From Agrobacterium tumefaciens (GTDB lineage: Bacteria; Pseudomonadota; Alphaproteobacteria; Rhizobiales; Rhizobiaceae): 64,000 nucleotides of DNA. This document shows, in pieces, positions 28,471 to 37,236 of this stretch (positions are counted from its first letter, which is position 1; every line of letters starts with the position of its first letter). The notes under the pieces were generated by a model, which saw nothing but the letters and a program-made list of their open reading frames with translations, was not told the DNA's origin and did no database searches. The translations under genes were made by a program, and so were the position numbers. The DNA is taken from contig NZ_CP039888.1 in the NCBI RefSeq assembly GCF_005221325.1, forward strand, positions 620,001-684,000. The letters are read 5' to 3'.

Positions 28471-28525
28471 GGCATCTCGTGCGCTGTCACAAGCCTGTCA
28501 TCAGCCGGGTTTATCGCGGCGCATC

Positions 28526-29377
28526 ATGACTGAAAAAAGCACGCCTCTCTTCTCCTTCGGCATTGTCGCCGATCCCCAATATGCCGACGCTGATCCCCGT
28601 CCGGACATGGGCCGTTATTATGCCGAAAGCCCGAAAAAGCTGGCTGAAGCGATCGACACCTTCAACCGTGAGGACCTCGCCTTCGTGGTGACGCTCGGCG
28701 ATATCATCGATCGCGGCTTTGAAAATTTCGATGCGATCCTCAGCGTTTATGACGCGCTTCGCCACCCCTCGGTGCTGCTGCCGGGCAATCACGATTTCGC
28801 CGTTGCTCCCGAGCATCTTTCCGCCATCCACGCCCGCCTCGGCATGAAGGCCCCCTGGTATGATTTTGCCATCGGCGACATCCGTTTCGTCGTGCTTGAC
28901 GGTAACGAGGTCAGCCTCTTCGCCCCGCCGCCCGGCGATCCGCGCCGCGTGGTTGCGCAGGAACGGTTGAAGCGCCTCAGGGATGCCGGTGCGATCAATG
29001 CACAGGACTGGAACGCCTCGCTCAGTGACGGCCAATTCGAATGGCTGCGCACCGTTCTGGAAAAGGCGGATGTGGCGGGCGAAAGGGTAATCGTGCTGTG
29101 CCACTATCCCGTCTATCCGGAAAACGCCCATAATATGTGGGACTCACCGCGCATCCTCGATCTTCTCGGCGCCCATCCGTCCGTTGCAGCGTGGTTCAAC
29201 GGCCATAATCACGAGGGCAATTACGGGACGCTCGGCACAACCCACTTCGTCAATTTCAAGGGCATGGTGGATACGCCTGACCAAAACACCTTTGCCATCG
29301 CCGATGTCTTCGCCGACCGGATCGTGATTCGCGGTTTTGGGCGCGAGGAGGATCGGGTGCTGGAATACTTACGGTAA
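28526..29377 (+). CDS. Calcineurin-like metallophosphoesterase (ADP-ribose/CDP-alcohol phosphatase-like)
   Basis: 283 aa. Metal-binding motifs in order: ADPQYAD (the usual DxH has Gln in place of His, as in the Mn2+-dependent ADP-ribose phosphatase group), GDIIDRG, LLPGNHDF, CHYPVYPENAHN and FNGHNHEGNYG. It likely hydrolyses nucleotide-linked phosphodiesters; the substrate is inferred from motif style. Starts at 28526 after the sod terminator. Confidence 0.82.
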   Translation: MTEKSTPLFSFGIVADPQYADADPRPDMGRYYAESPKKLAEAIDTFNREDLAFVVTLGDIIDRGFENFDAILSVYDALRHPSVLLPGNHDFAVAPEHLSAIHARLGMKAPWYDFAIGDIRFVVLDGNEVSLFAPPPGDPRRVVAQERLKRLRDAGAINAQDWNASLSDGQFEWLRTVLEKADVAGERVIVLCHYPVYPENAHNMWDSPRILDLLGAHPSVAAWFNGHNHEGNYGTLGTTHFVNFKGMVDTPDQNTFAIADVFADRIVIRGFGREEDRVLEYLR

Positions 29378-30100
29378 AGCGCCGTCTGAGATCGGCCGTC
29401 CTATCTCGCCACCCGGCTGGCTGCTCTGCCAGCCGCTCATCCACAATTGCCGCAGCTTCTCGCCTTCCATCTTGAAGAAGCTGCCCGTCGGGGCGCAATC
29501 CAGCACCCGGTCGGAACGGAAATTGCGGATCGCGTGGCGCAATTCGCACCAGGCGACGATGTTCACCGTCTCGGAATAATAGATCACGGCAATCGGCCGA
29601 ACCCGTCGCTGCGTTTCCGCGCCGGTCTCGTCGCGATAGCGCAGGTCCAGCCGCTCTTCATCGCGCACTGCCCGTCTGACCGTTGCAAGATCGATGCCGG
29701 CCGGTGCGGGCGCGATGCTGCCCCAGGCGTGCAGGGCATTGGCGGAAAGTGTCTTCGACAGCGGTTCGGGCAGGGAGGCGGCGATCTTGTCGCTGACCTT
29801 TTTCGCCGCCTGGCGCAATTCCGCATCACTGGAGCGGCCAACCATGGCGAGCGCAAGCACGATAGCCTCCGTTTCTTCGATGGAGAACATCAGCGGCGGC
29901 AGGTTGAAGCCGGGACGCAGGATGTAACCGACGCCGCGCTCGCCTTCGATCGGCACGCGCATGGTCTGGAGCGCGGCGATATCGCGATAGACCGAGCGCA
30001 CCGTCACCTCCAGCATGTCGGCAATCGTCTGCGCGGTCACCGGGCGGCGCGCCAGCCGCAGGATCTGGATGATCTCGAACAGTCTCGACGCCTTGCGCAT
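29369..30100 (-). CDS. YafY-type HTH/WYL-domain transcriptional regulator
   Basis: 243 aa from the ATG at 30100. N-terminal winged HTH (RKASRLFEIIQILRLARRPVTAQTIADMLEVTVRSVYRDI) and a C-terminal WYL-type ligand domain (about 135-225). Earlier in-frame ATGs (30115, 30157) overlap the operator and are less likely. Divergent from a LysE-type exporter, the probable target. Confidence 0.85.
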   Translation of the reverse strand: MRKASRLFEIIQILRLARRPVTAQTIADMLEVTVRSVYRDIAALQTMRVPIEGERGVGYILRPGFNLPPLMFSIEETEAIVLALAMVGRSSDAELRQAAKKVSDKIAASLPEPLSKTLSANALHAWGSIAPAPAGIDLATVRRAVRDEERLDLRYRDETGAETQRRVRPIAVIYYSETVNIVAWCELRHAIRNFRSDRVLDCAPTGSFFKMEGEKLRQLWMSGWQSSQPGGEIGRPISDGALP

Positions 30101-30130
30101 AATCCACATTTCCATGTGATAGGACGACAC

Positions 30131-30152
30131 AACTGACACAACGTTGTCAGTT
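30131..30152. promoter_or_regulatory. Operator candidate between WYL regulator and exporter
   Basis: Inverted repeat AACTGACA-N6-TGTCAGTT with perfect 8-bp arms in the divergent promoter region, about 30 bp upstream of the regulator start. Position and symmetry suit autoregulation plus control of the exporter. Confidence 0.65.
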
Positions 30153-30234
30153 GGCATTTTTTATAAGCGGAAAAACACATTGAGAAACAAATGCTTTCCC
30201 GAATGTGCCATCATCTGCTTTGAGGGATACTGAC

Positions 30235-30879
30235 ATGAATTATGCTGAAAATCTCTGGCTTTTCTTCCTGCTCCTGTTCGGCATCATCATCCTGCCGGGC
30301 ATGGACATGATGTTCGTCTTGGCAAGCGCGCTGACCGGCGGCAGGAAAACGGGGCTTTCTGCGGCAAGCGGCATGAGTGCGGGCGGCATCGTGCATTCGC
30401 TTTATGGCGCCGCCGGCGTCGGGTTGCTCGCCACCTGGCTGCCATCTCTGTTCCTGCCGCTTCTTATCGGCGGGGCTGCCTATATGGTCTGGATCGGCAT
30501 TGGCCTGATGCGCAGCGCCATCACCGTCAATGGCGATGAGGCGCAGGCAAGCGCCTCCGCCAGAAAGGCATTCTGGAGGGCGGTAATTACCTGCCTTTCC
30601 AATCCCAAAGCCTATCTCTTCATGATGGCGGTCTATCCGCAATTCATCAAACCCGGCTTTGGGCCGATCTGGATGCAGGGGTTGGTGATGGGCGCAATGG
30701 TGGCCGTGACGCAGTTTGCCGTCTATGGGACCGTGGCCCTGACGGCCGACAGAAGCCGGGCCTGGCTTATCTCGTCGCCCGCTGCCACGATTTTCATCGG
30801 CCGCGCCGCAGGCTTTCTGCTGATTGCCGCCGCGCTCATGACCTTTTGGGAGGCATTTTCCTGGAGCATGGGCGAATGA
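30235..30879 (+). CDS. LysE/RhtB-family exporter
   Basis: 214 aa membrane protein with about six TM helices. The typical FFLLLFGIIILPGMDMMFVLASAL N-terminus and CLSNPKAYLFMMAVYPQF segment are present. Paired with the divergent WYL regulator, suggesting ligand-induced export of an amino acid or metabolite. Confidence 0.87.
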   Translation: MNYAENLWLFFLLLFGIIILPGMDMMFVLASALTGGRKTGLSAASGMSAGGIVHSLYGAAGVGLLATWLPSLFLPLLIGGAAYMVWIGIGLMRSAITVNGDEAQASASARKAFWRAVITCLSNPKAYLFMMAVYPQFIKPGFGPIWMQGLVMGAMVAVTQFAVYGTVALTADRSRAWLISSPAATIFIGRAAGFLLIAAALMTFWEAFSWSMGE

Positions 30880-30934
30880 TTGAGGATGCCGCGCGATTTC
30901 AGCCAGCAGTCAGATGCGCGCCATAAAAGCCAAT

Positions 30935-30956
30935 CGAGGCCCGCATCGGGGCCTCG
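30935..30956 (+). terminator. Terminator after the exporter gene
   Basis: CGAGGCCC/GGGGCCTCG hairpin in the intergenic gap before the cytochrome gene, followed by TCTA. The T-tract is weak. Confidence 0.5.
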
Positions 30957-31080
30957 TCTAGACTTCTGTTTTCACGGCGTTATTCACCGCAATGTGACTT
31001 CTTTTCGCCATCCGGAAAGGGCATCCTCGCGCCGTTCCATCTAGCGCCCGGTGTCCCGGCCGGATTAAAGGAGAGTGTGC

Positions 31081-31515
31081 ATGAAACTGAAAACCATCAC
31101 GGCGGCCATGCTGTTCGGCTGTCTTTGCGCCGGAGCTGTTTATGCTGCCGGCGAAGTCGAAAAACGTGAAGGCTTGATGAAGCAGATCGGCGGCTCCATG
31201 GGTGCGCTCGCTGCCATCTCCAAGGGCGAAAAACCCTTTGACGCCGCCGCCGTCAAGGCTGCCGTGACGACCATCAGCACCAATGCCAAGGCTTTCCCCG
31301 ACCAGTTCCCCGCTGGCACCGAGACCGGCAGCGCGGCCGCTCCCGCCATCTGGGAAAACTTCGCGGACTTCAAGGCCAAGGCCGCCAAGCTCGGCACGGA
31401 TGCGGACATGGTTCTCGCCAATCTCCCCGCCGATCAGGCCGGCGTCGCCACCGCCATGAAGACACTCGGCGCCGATTGCGGCACCTGCCACCAGACTTAT
31501 CGTTTGAAGAAATAA
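31081..31515 (+). CDS. Cytochrome c556/c' (class II)
   Basis: 144 aa. Sec signal peptide (LKTITAAMLFGCLCAGAVYA) then a four-helix domain with the haem motif CGTCH only 10 residues from the C-terminus, the class II arrangement. Periplasmic electron carrier. Good AAAGGAG site. A terminator separates it from the downstream dihaem cytochrome. Confidence 0.92.
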   Translation: MKLKTITAAMLFGCLCAGAVYAAGEVEKREGLMKQIGGSMGALAAISKGEKPFDAAAVKAAVTTISTNAKAFPDQFPAGTETGSAAAPAIWENFADFKAKAAKLGTDADMVLANLPADQAGVATAMKTLGADCGTCHQTYRLKK

Positions 31516-31528
31516 ACGAAGCATCTGG

Positions 31529-31554
31529 AAACGCCGCCCGCTGGCGGCGTTTTC
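31529..31554 (+). terminator. Terminator of the c556 gene
   Basis: AACGCCGCC/GGCGGCGTT stem with CGCT loop followed by TTT. Confidence 0.8.
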
Positions 31555-31603
31555 CCGGCACGAAAGGCATCTGACCGGGTCAGATGAGAATGGGGAGTGG
31601 GGT

Positions 31604-32524
31604 ATGTCCTCCATCTGGACGAAGCTTGTGGGCGGGGCCGTGGTTGCGGCCATTGCGGGCTACGGAATTTTTGCCTGGGTCACCGCACCGGAACGTCAGG
31701 CGCCGAGCCATTGGGTGAGCCTCGGTGAGCCTGATCTCGCCAATGGCGAAACGCTGTTCTGGGCGGGCGGCTGCGCAAGCTGTCACGCCGCAGCTGATGC
31801 CAAGGGCGAGGCGCTGCTGACGCTTTCGGGCGGGCAGGCGCTGAAAAGCCCTTTCGGCACCTTCCATGTTCCCAATATTTCCTCTGATCCGCAGCACGGC
31901 ATCGGCAGCTGGACGCTGGCGGAATTCGGCGATGCCATGACGCGCGGCGTGGGCAAGAACGGCGAACATCTTTATCCGTCCTTTCCCTATGCCTCCTATG
32001 CCCGCATGACGCAGAAGGACATCAACGATCTCTTCGGATATCTGAAGGTCCTGCCCGCCAGCCAGAATGATGCACCGGATCACGAGCTGCCTTTCCCCTT
32101 CAACCTGCGCATGGCCCTGGGCGGCTGGAAACTCCTCTATTTCGATACTTCCGCACCGCCGCGTGTCGAACTCGCCAATGCCAATGCCGAATTGCTGCGC
32201 GGGCAATATCTGGTGGAAGGGCCGGGCCATTGCGGTGAATGCCATACGCCCCGCGACGCGCTGGGCGGCTTCGTGAAGGATCAATGGCTGGCCGGTGGTC
32301 CCAATCCGGAAGGCGAGGGTCGCATTCCCGATATCACCACCGGTTCGAAAAGCGTCGGAAGCTGGGCCGAAGCCGATATTGCCAGCTATCTGGAAACCGG
32401 CTTCACCCCGGAATTTGACAGCGTCGGCGGCTCCATGGTCAAGGTGCAGCAGAACATGGCGCATCTGACCGCCGAAGATCGCGATGCGATTGCCGCTTAT
32501 CTGAAGGCCATTCCGGCGCGGTAA
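31604..32524 (+). CDS. Membrane-anchored dihaem cytochrome c
   Basis: 306 aa. An N-terminal TM anchor (residues 8-26) is followed by two class I haem domains with CASCH (about residue 57) and CGECH (about residue 210), each with downstream Met candidates. This layout resembles the cytochrome subunit of alcohol, gluconate or aldehyde dehydrogenases, but no dehydrogenase subunit lies adjacent. The electron donor is unknown. Confidence 0.88.
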   Translation: MSSIWTKLVGGAVVAAIAGYGIFAWVTAPERQAPSHWVSLGEPDLANGETLFWAGGCASCHAAADAKGEALLTLSGGQALKSPFGTFHVPNISSDPQHGIGSWTLAEFGDAMTRGVGKNGEHLYPSFPYASYARMTQKDINDLFGYLKVLPASQNDAPDHELPFPFNLRMALGGWKLLYFDTSAPPRVELANANAELLRGQYLVEGPGHCGECHTPRDALGGFVKDQWLAGGPNPEGEGRIPDITTGSKSVGSWAEADIASYLETGFTPEFDSVGGSMVKVQQNMAHLTAEDRDAIAAYLKAIPAR

Positions 32525-32559
32525 CAGGGCTCGTTTCGCTGGCACTCGCCCCCGCCCAA

Positions 32560-32647
32560 CGTCATGCTCGGGCTTGTCCCGAGCATCTGCAACCGATCGA
32601 TTTTCCGATACGTGATTGGATCCTCGGGACAGGCCCGAGGATGACGG
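32560..32647. repeat. Palindromic repeat, family B (copy 1)
   Basis: CGTCATGCTCGGGCTTGTCC at the left and GGACAGGCCCGAGGATGACG at the right form long inverted arms around an AT-rich middle with CTGCAACCGATCGATTTT. A second copy is at 54.5 kb. A rhizobial intergenic element, distinct from family A in its middle. Confidence 0.8.
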
Positions 32648-32734
32648 ACGGGAGCGCGGTGGCCGATGGCAGCCCCGTGAGTACATCAAGCGCGCTGCCG
32701 CCATTGACTCCCGCCCGCACCCGACGGATAACAA

Positions 32735-32940
32735 TCCTGTGATGGTTCCTTCCGGGCGTTCCGGAAGGTGAAAAGGGAACACGATAGGGAGCGATCCTCA
32801 TTCGTGGCTGCCCCCGCAACTGTGAGCGGAGAGCCTGAAACGAAATGCCACTGGCAAGCCATCTCGCCTCCATTCAGGCGAGGGCGATGCCGGGAAGGTG
32901 TTTCAGGTTTTGACCCGTAAGCCAGGAGACCTGCCATCAC
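32735..32940 (+). ncRNA. Cobalamin (AdoCbl) riboswitch
   Basis: The conserved elements appear in order. GGTTCCTTCCGG is followed by GGAAGGTGAAAAGGGAAC (32744-32780), then GCTGCCCCCGCAACTGTGAGCGG and GCCACTGGCAAGCC. The B12 box is GACCCGTAAGCCAGGAGACC near the 3' end (about 32912-32932). It precedes cbtB by about 175 nt. Expected effect: B12 binding lowers expression of the downstream cobalt-transport-like operon. Confidence 0.93.
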
Positions 32941-33114
32941 GGAAATATCCATGCCGGCGGGGTGTCCGGAAGAGCGGAATTTCAGGGTGGCGGGATCAAT
33001 GCCTCCCTGTGTCAGTCTCGTATCCCCGTGGTGAAGTATATCGCATGCGGTCTTGCGGCTTGTGCCGTTCGGCCGCGTCTAAAGGCGCGGGGTCGCGCCG
33101 GGAGAGGGGTCACC

Positions 33115-33297
33115 ATGTCCACCAACCTGAATACGGCCAATTCAGCCGTTTCCGCAAAAACAGCCAGCTTCGCGCAATCGCTGACGGCGATCGTGCTTGG
33201 ACTGTTCGTCGTCGGTTTTGTCGGCTTTTCCCATGTGGAAGCCGTTCACAATGCCGCGCATGATACGCGCCATGCCAATGCCTTCCCCTGCCATTGA
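33115..33297 (+). CDS. cbtB: CbtB, small cobalt-transporter subunit
   Basis: 60 aa. One TM helix (about residues 22-42) and a C-terminal His-rich tail ending HNAAHDTRHANAFPCH, the CbtB hallmark of putative metal ligands. It is preceded by the cobalamin riboswitch and followed by cbtA. Family knowledge: predicted cobalt uptake component found under B12 control. Confidence 0.88.
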   Translation: MSTNLNTANSAVSAKTASFAQSLTAIVLGLFVVGFVGFSHVEAVHNAAHDTRHANAFPCH

Positions 33298-33308
33298 GGG
33301 GAAACGGC

Positions 33309-34019
33309 ATGTCATTCTTTCGCAATATCGTCTTCACCGCCGTTCTCGTCGGCATCGTCAGTGGTTTCGCCGTGTCTGCCATGCAGGCGGTCAGTACCAC
33401 GCCGCTCATCCTCCAGGCGGAAACCTATGAAAGCGCTGGCGAAGCGCCTCATAGTCATGATGCACCGGCGCCCGGCGCCGCGGTTCCCGCCCATGAGCAT
33501 AATGACGAGGCCTGGGCTCCGGCCGATGGTTTCGAGCGCACGGCCTATACGGTTGCCGCCAATGTGCTGACCGCCATCGGTTACGCGCTGGTGTTGACCG
33601 GCCTGATTTCGTTGCGCGGCACCAATACCGGCTGGCGTGAGGGGCTTCTTTGGGGCGTCGCCGGCTTCGCCGCCGTCATGCTGGCTCCGATGATCGGCCT
33701 GCCGCCGGAACTGCCGGGAAGCCCGGCCGCCGCACTTGAGGCACGGCAGATCTGGTGGCTCGCGACCGTTGCCGCAACCGCCGGCGGCATTGCGCTGATC
33801 GCCTTTCGCCGTGAACCCTGGGCGGTTCTGCTGGCGCTGGTGCTGATCGTCGCGCCGCATGTAGTGGGAGCACCCCTGCCGCCGGAAGGCGAACATGCGC
33901 TGGCGCCGTTGCCGCTGGAGCGTCAATTCATCGTTGCCGCTACCATCACCAGCTTCGTCTTCTGGGCGCTGATCGGCACGCTGAGCGCGTTTTTCCTGAA
34001 GCGCTTCCAGCAGGCATAA
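33309..34019 (+). CDS. cbtA: CbtA, predicted cobalt transporter membrane subunit
   Basis: 236 aa integral membrane protein with about five TM segments (about 8-28, 85-105, 112-130, 150-190, 212-232). A His-rich loop (HSHDAPAPGAAVPAHEHND, about residues 48-66) follows TM1. Matches CbtA by length, topology and pairing with CbtB 11 bp upstream. Confidence 0.87.
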   Translation: MSFFRNIVFTAVLVGIVSGFAVSAMQAVSTTPLILQAETYESAGEAPHSHDAPAPGAAVPAHEHNDEAWAPADGFERTAYTVAANVLTAIGYALVLTGLISLRGTNTGWREGLLWGVAGFAAVMLAPMIGLPPELPGSPAAALEARQIWWLATVAATAGGIALIAFRREPWAVLLALVLIVAPHVVGAPLPPEGEHALAPLPLERQFIVAATITSFVFWALIGTLSAFFLKRFQQA

Positions 34020-34023
34020 GCTT

Positions 34024-34338
34024 ATGCAGGACGCAGCGGAATGGAGTGAGGAACTCGATGCGCTGCGTTTTGCCGTTCCCGGTCACGGCGCTTTCTGCGC
34101 CGTGCACCGCCTCGCCTTCAAGGCCGTTCTCGGGGCGACCCCGGGGCGCGAGGCGGCTCTTGCCTGTTTTCATGAGCACGAAGCTGCTTTTATCGCTGCG
34201 GCTCTCAGCAAGATAAAACGCTCGAATTTGCCCGCCGGCCGCAGCCTGCATCTGAACAGCCGCGATATTCGCCGTGCGATTGCAGGTGAGGGCGATGCGT
34301 CGGCGGCGCGGGTGTGCCGGGTGCTTGATCGATATTGA
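34024..34338 (+). CDS. Unknown small protein, third gene of the cbt operon
   Basis: 104 aa, starting 4 bp after cbtA, so co-transcribed under the B12 riboswitch. Soluble; contains FAVPGHGAFCAVHRLAFKAVLG with two His and a Cys that could bind metal, and a basic C-terminal half (SLHLNSRDIRRAI). I do not recognise a named family. A role in cobalt or cobalamin handling is inferred from context only. Confidence 0.65.
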   Translation: MQDAAEWSEELDALRFAVPGHGAFCAVHRLAFKAVLGATPGREAALACFHEHEAAFIAAALSKIKRSNLPAGRSLHLNSRDIRRAIAGEGDASAARVCRVLDRY

Positions 34339-34359
34339 CTGGCTCGATATTCCCGCCTC

Positions 34360-34473
34360 CGTCATCCCGGCCTTGAGCCGGGATCCAGTCGACGCGCGTC
34401 TGCGCGGCGGGAAGAGTTTTTTTCAGCCCAAGGACTTGGGCTGGCTGGATTCCGGCTCAAGGCCGGAATGACG
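34360..34473. repeat. Mosaic palindromic repeat, family A (copy 3)
   Basis: CGTCATCCCGGCCTTGAGCC left arm and GGCTCAAGGCCGGAATGACG right arm, with internal GCGCGTCTGCGCGG hairpin and CCAAGGACTTGGGCTGGCTGG block. Lies after the cbt operon and may end its transcript. Confidence 0.85.
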
Positions 34474-34512
34474 GGGAGGTGGAGGGCTGTAAAGCATTGA
34501 AGCCGGTACGCC

Positions 34513-35079
34513 TCACCGATGCTCCGCCGCAAAAACCTGAAGTTCCGCCTCGGCTTCCGGACCAAAGAGGCCGAGGCTTTTCAGAATTTCCACAGCGAAA
34601 CTCACCGGCGCGCTGCCGGCGGCCGTGATGATGCCGCCATCGCTGACCGCTTTCGGCTGGTCGCGATAAAGCGCTTCACCGCGATAGGCCGGATAGGCCT
34701 TGTGTGATGCCAGTGCATTGCCGGTGTGGGCGACATCGTTCAGAACACCCTTGCCAGCCAGCGCGCTTGCCGCTGCGCAGATGCCGGCGACCAGCCGGTC
34801 CCTGTCGCGAAACCGCTTGACCAGCCTGCCAAGATCGGCAGCCGTTCCCTTTTCCCAGCTGAGACCGCCGGGAATGACGAGCGCATCGATGTCAACAGGA
34901 TCGAGCGCGTCATAGGATGTGTCCGGCGTCACCTTCAGCCCACCCATCGAGGTTACCGGCCTGCCATCAGGCGTGGCGTGAATGATCTCGACGCCGAGAT
35001 AGCTGCGCGCTGCCGCAGCAAGCAGCGCCGGTTCCCAGTCCGCAAAATCCTGCGCCAGCGCAATGGCGATCCGTGTCAT
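34513..35079 (-). CDS. DJ-1/PfpI family protein
   Basis: 188 aa. Nucleophile elbow VAGICAAASALA with the conserved Cys (about residue 100) and ALVIPGG upstream. Members include glyoxalases, deglycase-like enzymes and isonitrile hydratase relatives; specificity is not evident. The partner His after the Cys (AHTGN region) is displaced, so activity is uncertain. Follows a GNAT gene in the same direction. Confidence 0.85.
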   Translation of the reverse strand: MTRIAIALAQDFADWEPALLAAAARSYLGVEIIHATPDGRPVTSMGGLKVTPDTSYDALDPVDIDALVIPGGLSWEKGTAADLGRLVKRFRDRDRLVAGICAAASALAGKGVLNDVAHTGNALASHKAYPAYRGEALYRDQPKAVSDGGIITAAGSAPVSFAVEILKSLGLFGPEAEAELQVFAAEHR

Positions 35080-35100
35080 GGCCGTCTCCGTCGGTTTTAA

Positions 35101-35589
35101 TCAGGCGATGGACTGCATGTAACGCATGCCGGTGACCGGCCGTGGCGCGAAATCCATGTTTTCGTAGAAACGATGCGCCGCCACATTGCCTGTTGTGGCA
35201 CTGACGGAAAGATAGTCGCAGCCGAGACGCTTAGCGATATCGCGGGCACGGGACACCAGATGCTGGCCGGTGCCATGACCGCGATGGCCGTCACGCACGA
35301 AGAGATGGTGCAGTTCCAGTCCACGCCGGCCTTCCTGCGCCCTGTAGAGCGGCAGAAGCAGGGCGTAACCGATCAGCGCGCCATCGGCCTCGGCCACGAG
35401 CCCATGCACCCAGGGAAGCGGGCCGAACAGGTCGCGTTCCAGTTTCGCGGGCGTGATCGCCGCCGCATCGCCGTGGTAGGAGGCAAGCAGCGTGATCATC
35501 TCGTTGAGCTCGGGCAGATCGGTCTTGCGCGCGCCGCGAATGATGACGACGGGCGGTCTTTCGAGTGTAAGGGAGCTATCTTCGGTCAT
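35101..35589 (-). CDS. GNAT-family N-acetyltransferase
   Basis: 162 aa. Acetyl-CoA site RDGHRGHGTGQHLVSRARDIA (about residues 95-115) and C-terminal GNVAAHRFYENMDF are typical of GNAT. Substrate unknown. It lies 21 bp upstream of the DJ-1/PfpI gene, likely the same transcript. Confidence 0.85.
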   Translation of the reverse strand: MTEDSSLTLERPPVVIIRGARKTDLPELNEMITLLASYHGDAAAITPAKLERDLFGPLPWVHGLVAEADGALIGYALLLPLYRAQEGRRGLELHHLFVRDGHRGHGTGQHLVSRARDIAKRLGCDYLSVSATTGNVAAHRFYENMDFAPRPVTGMRYMQSIA

Positions 35590-35632
35590 TTTTTCGGTCC
35601 TTTGGTCTTATCGGTGCCGTCAGGACGTTTGA

Positions 35633-35662
35633 AAACAACAAAGCCGCCTGACGGCGGCTTGT
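35633..35662 (-). terminator. Terminator of the proline iminopeptidase gene
   Basis: On the minus strand, AAGCCGCC-GTCA-GGCGGCTT is followed by TGTTGTTTT. It lies about 120 bp past the iminopeptidase stop. Confidence 0.7.
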
Positions 35663-35783
35663 TGACAATATGATCTGTCGAGCCGCCCTTAAAGGAAGGC
35701 CCAAAAGTACGAGCAGGAGATGGGTGCGCGTTCGTTGATCATGGGAAATGCAATGCGCCCGAATCCGTAATCTGTCAAGCGGG

Positions 35784-36731
35784 TCAATTCGCAAATCGCG
35801 CGATTGCCGATACGATCGCGTCTTCCATTCCCGCATCACCGGTAGAATGGCCCGCGCCGTCGATGGCGATTAGCTGGCTCCCCGGCCATGCGGCTGCGAG
35901 TTCGTAAGCAGTGACGGGCGGTCCCTGCAAATCGCGCATGCCCTGAATGAGTATGCCGGGTATACCAGACAAAATGCCAGCGTCGCGAAGAAGTGCGCCT
36001 TCGTCAAGCCATGCAGCGTGGTGAAAATAATGGGCGCAAAGGCGGGCGCGCGTAAGAATATAGTCGCCGTCGCGCCATTTTTCCGAGAAGGCCGAGGTGC
36101 TATCAGCGGTAATCGAACCCGCCTCCCACAAATGCCATTCGAAAGCGGCCATCGCTCGGACGGCTGGGTCAGCGTCGTTCAGGAGCCGGTGATAAGCGCC
36201 GACCGGATCCCTCTTCGACATGTGACCCGGAATTGCCGCAACGAAACGCTGCCACTGTTGCGGCAGGAACATCGCCAGCCCCTTGTACAGCCAGTCGATT
36301 TCCTTCTGTCGCGTGGTGGTAATGCCTGCCAGCACCATTGCGCGCACGCGTTCCGGATGCCGCTGGGCATAGGCCAGTGCGAGCGTGGCGCCCCAGGAAC
36401 TGCCGTAAACCAGCCAGTTATCTACCATGAAGGTGGAACGAATGGCCTCCATGTCATCGATCAGATGATGCGTGGTGTTATGCTCGAGGTTTTCGGCGGC
36501 GTTCGGCGTGCTTCTGCCGCAGCCGCGTTGGTCGAACTGGATAATGCGGTAAACGGCAGGATCGAAGTAGCGCCGCGCCGTCACCGAAAGCCCAGAGCCA
36601 GGGCCGCCGTGCAGTAGGACTGCCGGCCGTCCCGCTGGATTGCCGGCAATCGTCACATGCAGCCTGTGGCCTTCGGAAACCTCAAGGAAAATAGTCTCGA
36701 ACGGGGTGATCTCGGGAAATATCTCGGCCAT
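35784..36731 (-). CDS. pip: Proline iminopeptidase
   Basis: 315 aa alpha/beta hydrolase removing N-terminal proline from peptides. Oxyanion-hole motif LLHGGPGSGLS, FDQRGCGRSTP, and nucleophile elbow VYGSSWGATLALAYAQRHPERV (Ser) are diagnostic for the family. C-terminal GAGHSTGDAG supplies the His. The ATG at 36731 (MAEIFPEI) suits the family better than the ATG six codons earlier. Confidence 0.9.
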   Translation of the reverse strand: MAEIFPEITPFETIFLEVSEGHRLHVTIAGNPAGRPAVLLHGGPGSGLSVTARRYFDPAVYRIIQFDQRGCGRSTPNAAENLEHNTTHHLIDDMEAIRSTFMVDNWLVYGSSWGATLALAYAQRHPERVRAMVLAGITTTRQKEIDWLYKGLAMFLPQQWQRFVAAIPGHMSKRDPVGAYHRLLNDADPAVRAMAAFEWHLWEAGSITADSTSAFSEKWRDGDYILTRARLCAHYFHHAAWLDEGALLRDAGILSGIPGILIQGMRDLQGPPVTAYELAAAWPGSQLIAIDGAGHSTGDAGMEDAIVSAIARFAN

Positions 36732-36814
36732 CCGGCATCTCATTTTCAAGCGGGTGGGAGGCGCATACAGCGCGTGGGTGACAGCTGAATGTCAGTCCCG
36801 TTTTCGCTGCTTGC

Positions 36815-37228
36815 TCAATGCTCGCCCTCACACATACCGTGGTTGGAAAGCGCGCGGATGACGTAGCAATCCTCGATCGAATGGCCGTGGCAATGGGAGA
36901 CGATGCGTTCCAGCTCGTGTTCCAGCTTCTTCAGGCTGGTAATCTTTTCGCGCACATGGTCAAGGTGCTCGGCGGCGATGCGGTCGGCACCTTCGCAGGG
37001 CATCTGCCGGTGCTGGCTGAGCGCGAGCAGCTCGCGGATGGCCTCGATATTCAGGCCGAGATCACGCGCATGGCGGATGAAGGCCAGCCTTTCGAGGTCG
37101 GATTTTTCGTAACGGCGCTGGTTGCCATCGGAACGATCCGCCTCGCGGATGAGGCCCATCTGCTCGTAATAACGGATCGTCGGCACTTTCACGCCGGTGC
37201 GTTTCGACAGTTCACCGATGGACAGCAT
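36815..37228 (-). CDS. MerR-family metal-responsive regulator (ZntR/CadR-like)
   Basis: 137 aa from ATG 37228. MerR HTH (LSIGELSKRTGVKVPTIRYYEQMGLI) and long dimerisation helix. The metal loop has Cys at QMPCEGADRI and the C-terminal CHGHSIEDC plus HGMCEGEH, like Zn/Cd/Pb sensors. GGAGAAAG sits 5 nt before this start, so 37228 is preferred over 37240, which lies inside the operator. The same operator core occurs before the P1B ATPase gene at 2 kb, which it probably activates. Metal specificity is inferred. Confidence 0.88.
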   Translation of the reverse strand: MLSIGELSKRTGVKVPTIRYYEQMGLIREADRSDGNQRRYEKSDLERLAFIRHARDLGLNIEAIRELLALSQHRQMPCEGADRIAAEHLDHVREKITSLKKLEHELERIVSHCHGHSIEDCYVIRALSNHGMCEGEH

Positions 37229-37236
37229 GGCTTTCT

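Noticed and set aside
34360..34473. Family A repeats as ordinary rho-independent terminators
   Set aside because: They are about 110 bp, multi-hairpin, lack T-tracts and recur with conserved ends in unrelated contexts, so they are repeats first. Some may still affect transcript ends.
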